Below are positions 27,658 to 35,499 of a stretch of 64,000 nucleotides of DNA, one piece after another. How positions within the stretch are numbered: the stretch's first letter is position 1; each line of letters begins with the position of its first letter. The notes beneath the pieces were generated by a model that saw only the letters and a program-made list of their open reading frames with translations, did not search any database and was not told the DNA's origin. This DNA comes from Paenibacillus_AA sp045062745. GTDB taxonomy: Bacteria; Bacillota; Bacilli; Paenibacillales; NBRC-103111. The translations under genes and the position numbers were made by a program. The stretch lies in NCBI RefSeq assembly GCF_045062745.1, contig NZ_JBJGED010000013.1, positions 62,001 to 126,000 of the forward strand. Reading direction: 5' to 3'.

Positions 27658-28149
27658 ATGGACGCGTATACGTTTCGAAATGCAGGGCCAGACGAGTTCG
27701 TTATCGTCAGCACCTTTCCGCAGAACGCGAAGGAGACGTTCTACATTTCCCCCAGCATGACCTATCCGCCGACCCCGGAGAAGCTGGAGCAGATCGCTTC
27801 CACTCGTTGGCATCCGACCGTCGTCCTGGATGGGGAGCAGGTGGCCGGCTATGCCAATATGTACGGGTACGAGCCTGATCAGCATGCCTGGCTGGGCAAT
27901 TTCATCCTCAATCCGGCCTACCGCGGCAAGGGAGCGGCGCAAGCGCTGCTCGCCGAGATGGTACGCAAAGCCGGTGAGGAGCTGCGCGTGCCGAAGCTGA
28001 AGCTCGTGTGTCATAACACGAATATGGCCGCCCTGCTGTTCTATGAGAAGCTGGGGTTCAAGCCGTTCGACTTGAAACGGATGAAAAACGAGGCGGGAGA
28101 GACGATTGTGGGCATCCATATGGAGCTCTCTACGGCAGGGTTAGAATAA
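27658..28149 (+). CDS. GNAT family N-acetyltransferase
   Basis: The 163-residue protein shows the GNAT core: VAGYANMY strand, LGNFILNPAYRGKGAAQALL (acetyl-CoA pyrophosphate loop R/Q-x-x-G-x-G/A) and NTNMAALLFYEKLGFKPF. The start is ATG 27658 because GAGGAG lies ten bases ahead. It probably shares the transcript of the oxidoreductase and ends at a strong terminator. The acceptor is unknown. Confidence 0.88.
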   Translation: MDAYTFRNAGPDEFVIVSTFPQNAKETFYISPSMTYPPTPEKLEQIASTRWHPTVVLDGEQVAGYANMYGYEPDQHAWLGNFILNPAYRGKGAAQALLAEMVRKAGEELRVPKLKLVCHNTNMAALLFYEKLGFKPFDLKRMKNEAGETIVGIHMELSTAGLE

Positions 28150-28159
28150 AGATAAAGGA

Positions 28160-28187
28160 AGAGGAGCGGAGCGCTCCTCTTTTTTTG
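28160..28187 (+). terminator. Rho-independent terminator
   Basis: AGAGGAGCG and CGCTCCTCT form a nine-base-pair stem with a three-base loop, followed by seven T. Confidence 0.9.
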
Positions 28188-28319
28188 TTCTTTAATAATT
28201 CCCCTTTTTTCTTGGAAAATCACACATCTTTCGCAGCGAGGGCCGATCAGCGTTGCTGTCTTTTTGACGGCGGTGTTAGTATGAAAGCAATATGCAAACC
28301 GCGAGAAAGGAAGTATCGC

Positions 28320-30152
28320 ATGAACAGGTTGCCGCGTCGAAGCTTTTCGCGCCGGTTGGTCGTTCGTCTGTCCCTCGTCATTATGGCGGCGTTTCTGCTG
28401 TCCGGTTATATTTCCTATCTCATTCATGTCCGTTTATTTAAGGACGAGGTGAGCAAACAATTTTCCAAAGCGAATCAACAAGCCGCCTACCGGCTCGATT
28501 TGCAAATCCGCGATATTTACCGCATTTCCAATTTCGTCGTGTTCCACCCTTACGTACAGCAAGTGCTGAAGAGGTCGGCCGCTACTGACAATCGGGAAAC
28601 CATTACGCAAATTTCCGATCAGGACGAGCTGAACAAGCTGCTGATGCAAGTGAAATATGATGAAGTCAAGCTGTACACGATGTACTTGTTCGATACGAAG
28701 GATAATGGCTTCTATTTCACGACGTCGGGCAATGCGCCTACGACGCTTGAGCAGCCTGTCTTTGATGAAATCAAGGGCAAGCTGGATCGGACGATGGGCA
28801 ATTTGATCTGGTTCCCCGCCCGGGTGAAGGAGCGCGGATCGGATTCCACCTACCGGAATGTATATGTGGCCGCCCGCTACATGAAGGATTTGACTCAAGA
28901 ACAATATGGCATCATGGTCATACTGTTTGAGCAATCGTTGTTCTCGGAAGATTTGGACGAGTTGGTTCGGGATGAGAAGGCCAACGTATTTCTTTATGAC
29001 AAACAGGACCGGCTTGTGTATACGGACAGCAAGGAAGGCGGACCGATACCGGCGCCCGCCGATATCGGGGAAAACACGATTGTAAACGAAGAAGGCGCAT
29101 CCTATGTGTACGTGAAGAGCCGATCCGGTCAGGCCGATTTTACATTGATCAGCCGGGTTTCGCTCGATGAGCTGGAGCATCGGAGCACGATTATATATCA
29201 GGCAGCCATCGTTGTCGGTTTGCTCGGCGTGATCGTGGCCAGTGTCCTCGTCAACTTGACCGGGATTCGGCTGCTGCGTCCCCTTCGCCAGTTAGTGACC
29301 GCGATGCGGCGAATGCGCGAGGGCGACTTCAACACGAGGCTGCCGACACGCACGGACGATGAACTGGGCTTTATTAGCGCGAGCTTTAACGATATGGCTC
29401 ATAACATCAAATCGCTCATCCAGGAAGTGTATATGCGCCAATTGAATGAGCGTGAAGCCGAGCTGACGGCGCTGCAGGCGCAGCTTAATCCGCATTTTCT
29501 GCATAATACGCTCGATACGGTTTATTGGAAATTATATTTGCAGGACGACAAGGATACCGCCAATTTAGTCGTCTGCTTATCGGATATGCTCCGGTATGCG
29601 CTCGAGCCGGTAGACACGCAAACGACGCTGAAGGAGGAAATGACGCAAATCCGCAATTATTTGACGATCCAGAATTCCCGCTTCGGACAGGATTTGGAGA
29701 CAATCGTTCAGGTGGAGGACGACATCGCTCAGATTCCCGTTCCAAGACTCATTGTTCAGCCGGTAGTCGAGAATGCGTTCGTCCACGGCTTTGCGGATAA
29801 AGCCAACGGCAAAGTGCTAATCATCCGCGCTTTTCGGATTTCACTAGCCGATGGAGACGCCATCCGGATTGAGATCCTCGATAACGGAAAAGGGATGAAC
29901 GAGGTAGAAGTCGGAAAATTGCTGATGCATGCAAAGGAACCACTGGGGACCGAACCGTCCAATCCTCAGATCGTTGTCGTCGGCAAGAGGAGGGTCCCAA
30001 TAGGGCTGCGGAACGTCGTGCGCCGGATTCGGCTGCTATACGGCGATCCTTATGGAGTATCCATCGAATCGAAGCCGGAGGCGGGGACGTGCGTCCGGCT
30101 TACGCTCCCGCTTCACGCAGGGAAAACCGCCGCAGAGGAGCTGACGTCATGA
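28320..30152 (+). CDS. Sensor histidine kinase, YesM family
   Basis: The 610-residue membrane sensor has a first membrane helix (LVVRLSLVIMAAFLLSGYIS), a large extracellular sensing domain, a second helix (IIYQAAIVVGLLGVIVASVL), a HAMP linker (RRMREGDFNTRLPTRTDDE), a His_kinase domain with the phosphate-accepting His392 in LNPHFLHNTLD, and a C-terminal ATPase domain (VVENAFVHGF; LDNGKGM). The start is ATG 28320 with AAAGGAAG before it. It overlaps the response-regulator gene by four bases. Such pairs usually control the adjacent carbohydrate transporter, here the genes at 31856-35419. Confidence 0.93.
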   Translation: MNRLPRRSFSRRLVVRLSLVIMAAFLLSGYISYLIHVRLFKDEVSKQFSKANQQAAYRLDLQIRDIYRISNFVVFHPYVQQVLKRSAATDNRETITQISDQDELNKLLMQVKYDEVKLYTMYLFDTKDNGFYFTTSGNAPTTLEQPVFDEIKGKLDRTMGNLIWFPARVKERGSDSTYRNVYVAARYMKDLTQEQYGIMVILFEQSLFSEDLDELVRDEKANVFLYDKQDRLVYTDSKEGGPIPAPADIGENTIVNEEGASYVYVKSRSGQADFTLISRVSLDELEHRSTIIYQAAIVVGLLGVIVASVLVNLTGIRLLRPLRQLVTAMRRMREGDFNTRLPTRTDDELGFISASFNDMAHNIKSLIQEVYMRQLNEREAELTALQAQLNPHFLHNTLDTVYWKLYLQDDKDTANLVVCLSDMLRYALEPVDTQTTLKEEMTQIRNYLTIQNSRFGQDLETIVQVEDDIAQIPVPRLIVQPVVENAFVHGFADKANGKVLIIRAFRISLADGDAIRIEILDNGKGMNEVEVGKLLMHAKEPLGTEPSNPQIVVVGKRRVPIGLRNVVRRIRLLYGDPYGVSIESKPEAGTCVRLTLPLHAGKTAAEELTS

Positions 30153-31696
30153 GAGGGACGATGTTGATCGTAGACGATGAGCCGACGATTCGCAAAGGGC
30201 TCGCGAAGCTTGTCGACAGCAACGAGCTCGGATGGATCGTAATCGGTGAGGCCAGCAACGGCCGCGACGCGATTGCGAAGATGGCCGATATGCTGCCGAA
30301 GCTCGTGCTGACGGACATCCGAATGCCGCTCGCAGACGGTCTGGAGGTAGCCCGCTATGCTTCGGAGCATATGCCGGACACAGCGGTTGTGATTTTGACC
30401 GGCCACCGCGATTTCGAATATGCGCAAGCCGCCATCCGTTATGGCGTGCGCGAATTTCTGCTCAAGCCATGCCCGGAAGATACGGTGTGCCGTGTACTCC
30501 GCGAGGCGTACGATCAATTTCGGGAGAGAGTGTTGCGAAAGGAGAAGGAAGCGCAGCAGCTTAGGGTGCGGGAAGAGCAGCTGCTTCGCTCGATGCTGCT
30601 GCGACTGCCGCACGATCTGGATTTGTCTCGCCCGATCGAGCAGAAGCTGATCGGATATGAGTTTTGGCTCCTGCGGATAGAGAGCTACGTACCGACAGAC
30701 CGCGGCTATCGTGCCCAGGATATGAAGCTGCTTCAATTCGCTGTCGGAAATATCGTGCAGGAGCTGCTCAATAGTCGGACGAAAGGGCATCGCTGGTTTC
30801 CTCTGGAATATAACGAATACGCCTTCTTTCTGGAGTTCCATCCGGATAATGCGGCAACGATGCGCGAGATTGTCGATGTGCTGAATAATCTGCTGGGGCT
30901 GAAGGGCAGTATGTCGCGTCTCGGCCGTCTGGAATCGTCCGGACAGGCGGAGCTTCTGTACGGAGCAGAGATGTTCGGCGGAGAAGGAGGCCGTTCTCCC
31001 GGCGAACGGAATGCCGGCAGCTGGGACAATCGGTTCGATGAGGAGAAGGCGCGAACGTTTCGCAACGAAATCTGCTCGCTCCTGCTGCTGGGACGGCAAG
31101 CCGAGCTGCAAGTGTACTTATCCAAGATGGCTGAAGCGATTCGCAGCGAGCCTGCTCTGGAGCAGCAAAAGATGCATGCGCTCTGCGCGTCCATTGCGTT
31201 CGATGAGGTCATGCGCAAGGAGCTGGGGCAAGACGATGCAGCCGAGACGAGAATCGGGAATCAGATCGGCCAGTTAAGCCGGCTTCATAAGCCCGAGCAG
31301 ATCGATGCATGGTTCGGACAGCAGCTGACCTGCTTCGAGCATGCATTCAAAAGCTGGCTGAACGACCATAGCACCGGCTCGATCGAACAATCGATCCGGT
31401 ATGTCGAGGCGAACTATATGAATGAGTGCAGCTTGATGGCGGCTGCAGCCCATGTTCATCTAAGCCCGAACTATTTTGGGAATTTGTTCAAAAAGGCGAC
31501 TGGAGAAAGCTTCAATGCTTATGTAGCCAAATACCGGCTTCAGAAAGCGAAGATGCTGCTCGCCAACACGGAGATGAAAATAGCGGAAATCGCCGAAGCG
31601 GTCGGATATACGGACTCGAACTATTTCGCCACCGCCTTCAAGCAGGGGGCCGGCTTATCGCCGACGGAATTCCGGAAGCGGCGCTCATCCTCATAG
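30149..31696 (+). CDS. Response regulator with AraC-type DNA-binding domain, YesN family
   Basis: The 515-residue protein has an N-terminal receiver (MLIVDDEPTIRKGL; Asp56 in VLTDIRMPLADG; LLKP) and a long middle region. Its C-terminal AraC helix-turn-helix pair (SLMAAAAHVHLSPNYFGNLF and IAEIAEAVGYTDSNYFATAF) binds DNA. It is the cytoplasmic partner of the kinase whose stop codon it overlaps. A terminator separates it from the transport genes, which are its likely targets. Confidence 0.94.
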   Translation: MRGTMLIVDDEPTIRKGLAKLVDSNELGWIVIGEASNGRDAIAKMADMLPKLVLTDIRMPLADGLEVARYASEHMPDTAVVILTGHRDFEYAQAAIRYGVREFLLKPCPEDTVCRVLREAYDQFRERVLRKEKEAQQLRVREEQLLRSMLLRLPHDLDLSRPIEQKLIGYEFWLLRIESYVPTDRGYRAQDMKLLQFAVGNIVQELLNSRTKGHRWFPLEYNEYAFFLEFHPDNAATMREIVDVLNNLLGLKGSMSRLGRLESSGQAELLYGAEMFGGEGGRSPGERNAGSWDNRFDEEKARTFRNEICSLLLLGRQAELQVYLSKMAEAIRSEPALEQQKMHALCASIAFDEVMRKELGQDDAAETRIGNQIGQLSRLHKPEQIDAWFGQQLTCFEHAFKSWLNDHSTGSIEQSIRYVEANYMNECSLMAAAAHVHLSPNYFGNLFKKATGESFNAYVAKYRLQKAKMLLANTEMKIAEIAEAVGYTDSNYFATAFKQGAGLSPTEFRKRRSSS

Positions 31697-31711
31697 CGGA
31701 CTTGATTACTG

Positions 31712-31754
31712 GAGACTGTCGATCCGGACTTGATTCATCGACAGTCTCTTTTTT
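31712..31754 (+). terminator. Rho-independent terminator after the two-component genes
   Basis: GAGACTGTCGAT and ATCGACAGTCTC form a perfect 12-base-pair stem with a 13-base loop and six T after it. Confidence 0.9.
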
Positions 31755-31812
31755 CTGTATTTATTCAAGATTATGCGTTGATGAGCGAAGGCAGGAGGCT
31801 CTCGGGTTGTCT

Positions 31813-31818
31813 TATAAT
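31813..31818 (+). promoter_or_regulatory. Candidate -10 element of the transporter operon
   Basis: A perfect TATAAT lies 37 bases before the TTG start of the permease gene and after the terminator. No -35 is present at 17 bases (GGCAGG-like instead), which suits a promoter that needs an activator such as the YesN-type regulator just upstream. The activator dependence is inferred. Confidence 0.4.
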
Positions 31819-31855
31819 CGGTTTATGCTCGGTTCACGAAAGGAGTGCTTCATCG

Positions 31856-32800
31856 TTGAAGATCCAACCGGCGGCAACGGAGCGAACACGGCCGTCGCGT
31901 ACGCTGAACAGACGCGTGCTGCTCGCCAACATCCCGCTGATGCTCTTGTTTTTGCCAGGCGCGCTTTACTTTATCATTTTCAAGTATTTGCCTATGGGCG
32001 GTCTCATCATCGCGTTTAAGAACTACAACTTATTCGATGGGGTCATGGGGAGCCCTTGGGTCGGGATGAAGCATTTCGAAACGATTTTCCGGCAGCCCCA
32101 TACGCTGGACGTCATCCGCAATACGGTTGTACTCAGCGTACTGAATGTGTTCGTCGGCTTTCCGTTCCCGATTATTCTGGCCATTATGCTGAACGAAGTG
32201 CGACGGTCTTGGTTCAAAAGGAGTATCCAGACGATCGTATACTTGCCTCACTTTTTCTCGTGGGTCATTATCGGCGGATTCGTCGTGACGCTGTTCTCGA
32301 TCGAGTCGGGAACGATCAACCACTGGATCCGGGCTGTGTTCGGGGAGCCCTATCCCTTCCTGTATAAAGCGGGTTCCTGGATCGCGATTTACGTCGGATC
32401 GGGCATATGGAAGGAAGTCGGTTTCGGCGCTATCATTTACTTGGCTGCCTTAACGTCGATCGACCCGAGCTTGTACGAGTCGGCCAGCATCGACGGAGCG
32501 AACAAGTTCCAGCAAATGCGCCATATTACGATTCCCGGGATCAGCTCGACGATCTTCCTGCTGTTCATCCTGTCGATGGGACGCATTATGGAAGTCGGCT
32601 TCGATCATGTGTACGTGCTGAAAACGCCGATGGTCTCGAATGTCGCCGAGGTGATCAGCACCTATATTTATCGCATCGGGCTGCAGGGCGCGCAGTTCAG
32701 TATGACGACAGCGCTCGGCTTGTTCGAATCACTTGTCGGGCTCATTCTCGTGCTTATCGTCAATGCGGTGGCGCGAAAATACGACAAAGGGCTGTGGTAA
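31856..32800 (+). CDS. Carbohydrate ABC transporter permease, LplB type
   Basis: This 314-residue inner-membrane permease opens with a helix VLLANIPLMLLFLPGALYFI and carries the EAA loop YESASIDGANKFQQMRHITIPG. I set the start at TTG 31856 because AAAGGAG at 31839-31845 is ten bases away; longer readings run back toward the terminator. It pairs with the LplC-type permease that follows after 13 bases. There is no ATPase gene locally. Confidence 0.92.
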   Translation: MKIQPAATERTRPSRTLNRRVLLANIPLMLLFLPGALYFIIFKYLPMGGLIIAFKNYNLFDGVMGSPWVGMKHFETIFRQPHTLDVIRNTVVLSVLNVFVGFPFPIILAIMLNEVRRSWFKRSIQTIVYLPHFFSWVIIGGFVVTLFSIESGTINHWIRAVFGEPYPFLYKAGSWIAIYVGSGIWKEVGFGAIIYLAALTSIDPSLYESASIDGANKFQQMRHITIPGISSTIFLLFILSMGRIMEVGFDHVYVLKTPMVSNVAEVISTYIYRIGLQGAQFSMTTALGLFESLVGLILVLIVNAVARKYDKGLW

Positions 32801-32813
32801 GGAGTGAACACCG

Positions 32814-33695
32814 ATGAAAGCGACACCGGGAGAGAAAGTATTTTATGCCATCAATTATATCCTGCTAGCGCTGCTGGGCGTAACCTGCCTGTTTCCTTTG
32901 CTGAACACGATTGCGCTCTCGCTAAGCGATATTCACGAGATCGAGTCGGGCCGTGTGACGTTTTACCCGATCGGATGGAACACGGATGCATTTTCTTCCC
33001 TGCTGAAGGGAACGCGCGTGGTCGATTCGTTCCAGAATAGCTTGATCATCACCCTCGTAGGCGTCCTCTTGAGCATGACGGCCACGATCATTACGGCGTA
33101 TCCGATTTCGCGCCGCATTTTCATTGGACGCCGGATGTTTACGCTCGCGATGGTCTTTACGATGCTCTTCTCCGGAGGCTTGATCCCGACCTATCTTGTC
33201 GTCAAATCGCTGGGTCTCATCAACTCGTATTTCGCCCTTTGGCTGCCGGGTTTGATCAGCACCTACAATTTGCTCGTGATGCGAACATTCTTCATGAACA
33301 TCCCGGACGAGCTCGACGACGCCGCGCGAATCGACGGCTGCACCGAGCTAGGGTACTTGCTTCGAATCGTGCTGCCGCTGTCTCTTCCGGTGATCGCTAC
33401 GCTGACGTTGTTTTATGGCGTCGGGTACTGGAACATGTTCCTCGGCGTGCTGATTTATATCAACGATACGGCCAAATTCAACTTGATCGTGCTCGTGCAG
33501 AACATGATACAAAGTCAAAGGCTGCTTCAGGAGATCGTCAACAGCGGCGCCGCTTCCACGACCGATATCGAAGTCGTTCCGGAATCGCTTAAGGCTGCGG
33601 GGGTGCTGATCGTTGTGGTGCCGATGCTCGTCGTGTACCCGTTTCTCCAGCGATATTTTGTGAAAGGTGTCATGCTCGGTTCCATCAAGGGCTGA
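32814..33695 (+). CDS. Carbohydrate ABC transporter permease, LplC type
   Basis: The 293-residue partner permease has about six membrane helices (first: YILLALLGVTCLFPLLNTI), the EAA loop LDDAARIDGCTELGYLLRIV, and the family C-terminus FVKGVMLGSIKG. AAGGAG is placed normally before the ATG. The binding lipoprotein gene follows 38 bases later. The order here is permeases then binding protein, the reverse of the operon at 7453. Confidence 0.92.
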   Translation: MKATPGEKVFYAINYILLALLGVTCLFPLLNTIALSLSDIHEIESGRVTFYPIGWNTDAFSSLLKGTRVVDSFQNSLIITLVGVLLSMTATIITAYPISRRIFIGRRMFTLAMVFTMLFSGGLIPTYLVVKSLGLINSYFALWLPGLISTYNLLVMRTFFMNIPDELDDAARIDGCTELGYLLRIVLPLSLPVIATLTLFYGVGYWNMFLGVLIYINDTAKFNLIVLVQNMIQSQRLLQEIVNSGAASTTDIEVVPESLKAAGVLIVVVPMLVVYPFLQRYFVKGVMLGSIKG

Positions 33696-33733
33696 GCCGC
33701 ACATAAATCATACGATCAGAGAGGGGAAGTTGA

Positions 33734-35419
33734 ATGACTAGGAAATTGCGGGTAACCGCTTTGCTGTCGCTCGCCGTCGCCGGAGTCGGCTTGATCGCCG
33801 CATGCTCGAATTCGGGTGGTACCGGCGCCACAAGCTCGCCAGGCAAAGCCGGCGAACCCAAGCCTGATGTGCGTAAAGACATTTCCGTTTCGATCTACGA
33901 CCGCGGCAATGTGTCGCCTGATGAAGGAACGATCGAGAACAATCGCTGGACGAAGTGGCTGAATGAGAACGGGCCGGAAAATGCCAAGTTCGTCGCCATT
34001 CCGCGAACGAATCCGGGCGAGAAAATCAATGTACTGTATGCGTCAGGCAGCGCTCCGGATCTGCTGTTCGAGTACAGTCCCAAAATCCGCGATCCGCTTT
34101 ACCAGCAAAAGCAATTTTTGCCGCTTAACGATCTGATCGAAAAGTATAGCGTGGAGTATAAGAAAATCTTAAAGGAAAACCCGGCCCTGCTGAAAGCAGG
34201 CACGAAAGAAGACGGCAAGCTGTATTATTTCGGCAGGCTGAACTTCGTCACTCCGAATCGCGGGTTCCTGATCCGTACGGATTGGCTCAAGAAGCTCGGG
34301 CTCACCATGCCGCAAACGACGGAAGACCTGTACAAGGTTGCGAAAGCGTTCGCGGAGCAGGACCCGGACGGCAACGGCAAGAAAGATACCTTCGGGCTGG
34401 CCCTGAGTGGAGACACCGGCTTCAACCTCCGCCAAGCGTTCGGCGTGACGACCAGATGGGTGGTGAAAAACGGGGAGCTTGTAATCGACTGGGAGCGTTT
34501 CGCGGATTTCAATACGTACGCCAAACGGCTGTACGAAGAAGGCTTGATCGACAGAGACTTTACAACGGATGGCAACGGAGCGAAAGCGAAGCAAGATTTC
34601 ATCAACGGGAAGCTGGGGATTTACGGCTTCTTGAGCGGAGATCCTGTCAGCCTCATCCTAAGCGTGGTGGATCCGATGAAGAAGAACGCTCCCGGCGGGG
34701 AGGTACAGTTCATGCCTTATCCGAAGAGCAATGCGGGCGCGTTCATCCCGACGCTGACGAATCCGATCCAAATGACGGCCGCCATTAGCGCCACAGCCAA
34801 AAACCCGGAAGCCGTTGTGAAATATGTTGACTTTCTGGTGAAGGACAGCACAGCGAAGGCTCTGCAGTATGGTGTGGAAGGGACCCATTACAAAATGGAG
34901 AACGGTTGTCCTGAAATTATCGATGCGGCCAAGCATAAGAAGGAAGTCTCGGATTTGACCTCCGACCTTCGCATGCTCGACAACGGCGGCTTGCGCACCA
35001 GCAAATGCGATTTGCCGCTGATCAAGTACAAGAGCGATCCCCGCAAGCAGGAATTCCAGGCCGCTTACGACGCTTTCCGATCCACTTATTTAACGTACGA
35101 CCGCGAATATGCGGAATTGACGGTTTCCGAGCACATGCCGTCGCTGCCGAACGACCTGGCTACGACCGAGTCGAATGCCGACAAGGCGATCGGCGATATA
35201 TTCCTCAAAGCGATCGTAGGCGGCTCCAAGATTACGGTCGAGCAGGCGCTGAAGGATTCGCAGAACGAATGGAACAGGTCCGGCGGCAAGCAGGTGGAGG
35301 ATTGGTATAAGAACTGGTACAAGACCGACAAGGATAAGGCGTTTCTGTTCAAGGACATATTGGACGTTACGAAAAAGATGGATGAAGAGTATAAGAAAAT
35401 CCGGCAAAGCGTGCAATAA
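33734..35419 (+). CDS. Extracellular solute-binding lipoprotein, large LplA-type
   Basis: The 561-residue lipoprotein (signal MTRKLRVTALLSLAVAGVG, lipobox IAAC) belongs to the same long family as the protein at 7453. It shares the WLKKLGLTMPQTTEDLYKVA segment and a DPDGNGKKDTFG loop. It is the receptor for the two permeases upstream and is probably regulated by the kinase-regulator pair before them. A terminator follows directly. Confidence 0.92.
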   Translation: MTRKLRVTALLSLAVAGVGLIAACSNSGGTGATSSPGKAGEPKPDVRKDISVSIYDRGNVSPDEGTIENNRWTKWLNENGPENAKFVAIPRTNPGEKINVLYASGSAPDLLFEYSPKIRDPLYQQKQFLPLNDLIEKYSVEYKKILKENPALLKAGTKEDGKLYYFGRLNFVTPNRGFLIRTDWLKKLGLTMPQTTEDLYKVAKAFAEQDPDGNGKKDTFGLALSGDTGFNLRQAFGVTTRWVVKNGELVIDWERFADFNTYAKRLYEEGLIDRDFTTDGNGAKAKQDFINGKLGIYGFLSGDPVSLILSVVDPMKKNAPGGEVQFMPYPKSNAGAFIPTLTNPIQMTAAISATAKNPEAVVKYVDFLVKDSTAKALQYGVEGTHYKMENGCPEIIDAAKHKKEVSDLTSDLRMLDNGGLRTSKCDLPLIKYKSDPRKQEFQAAYDAFRSTYLTYDREYAELTVSEHMPSLPNDLATTESNADKAIGDIFLKAIVGGSKITVEQALKDSQNEWNRSGGKQVEDWYKNWYKTDKDKAFLFKDILDVTKKMDEEYKKIRQSVQ

Positions 35420-35434
35420 AAGTTCATTGTTGCA

Positions 35435-35471
35435 GGAGCGTATTCGCGGTCATGGAGTACGCTCCATTTTT
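35435..35471 (+). terminator. Rho-independent terminator after the binding-protein gene
   Basis: GGAGCGTA and TACGCTCC pair over a 15-base loop, followed by ATTTTT. It lies upstream of the start chosen for the next gene, so read-through or a separate promoter must supply that gene. Confidence 0.75.
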
Positions 35472-35499
35472 CTTATTGGAGATGGGGGAGGAGAGGGTA

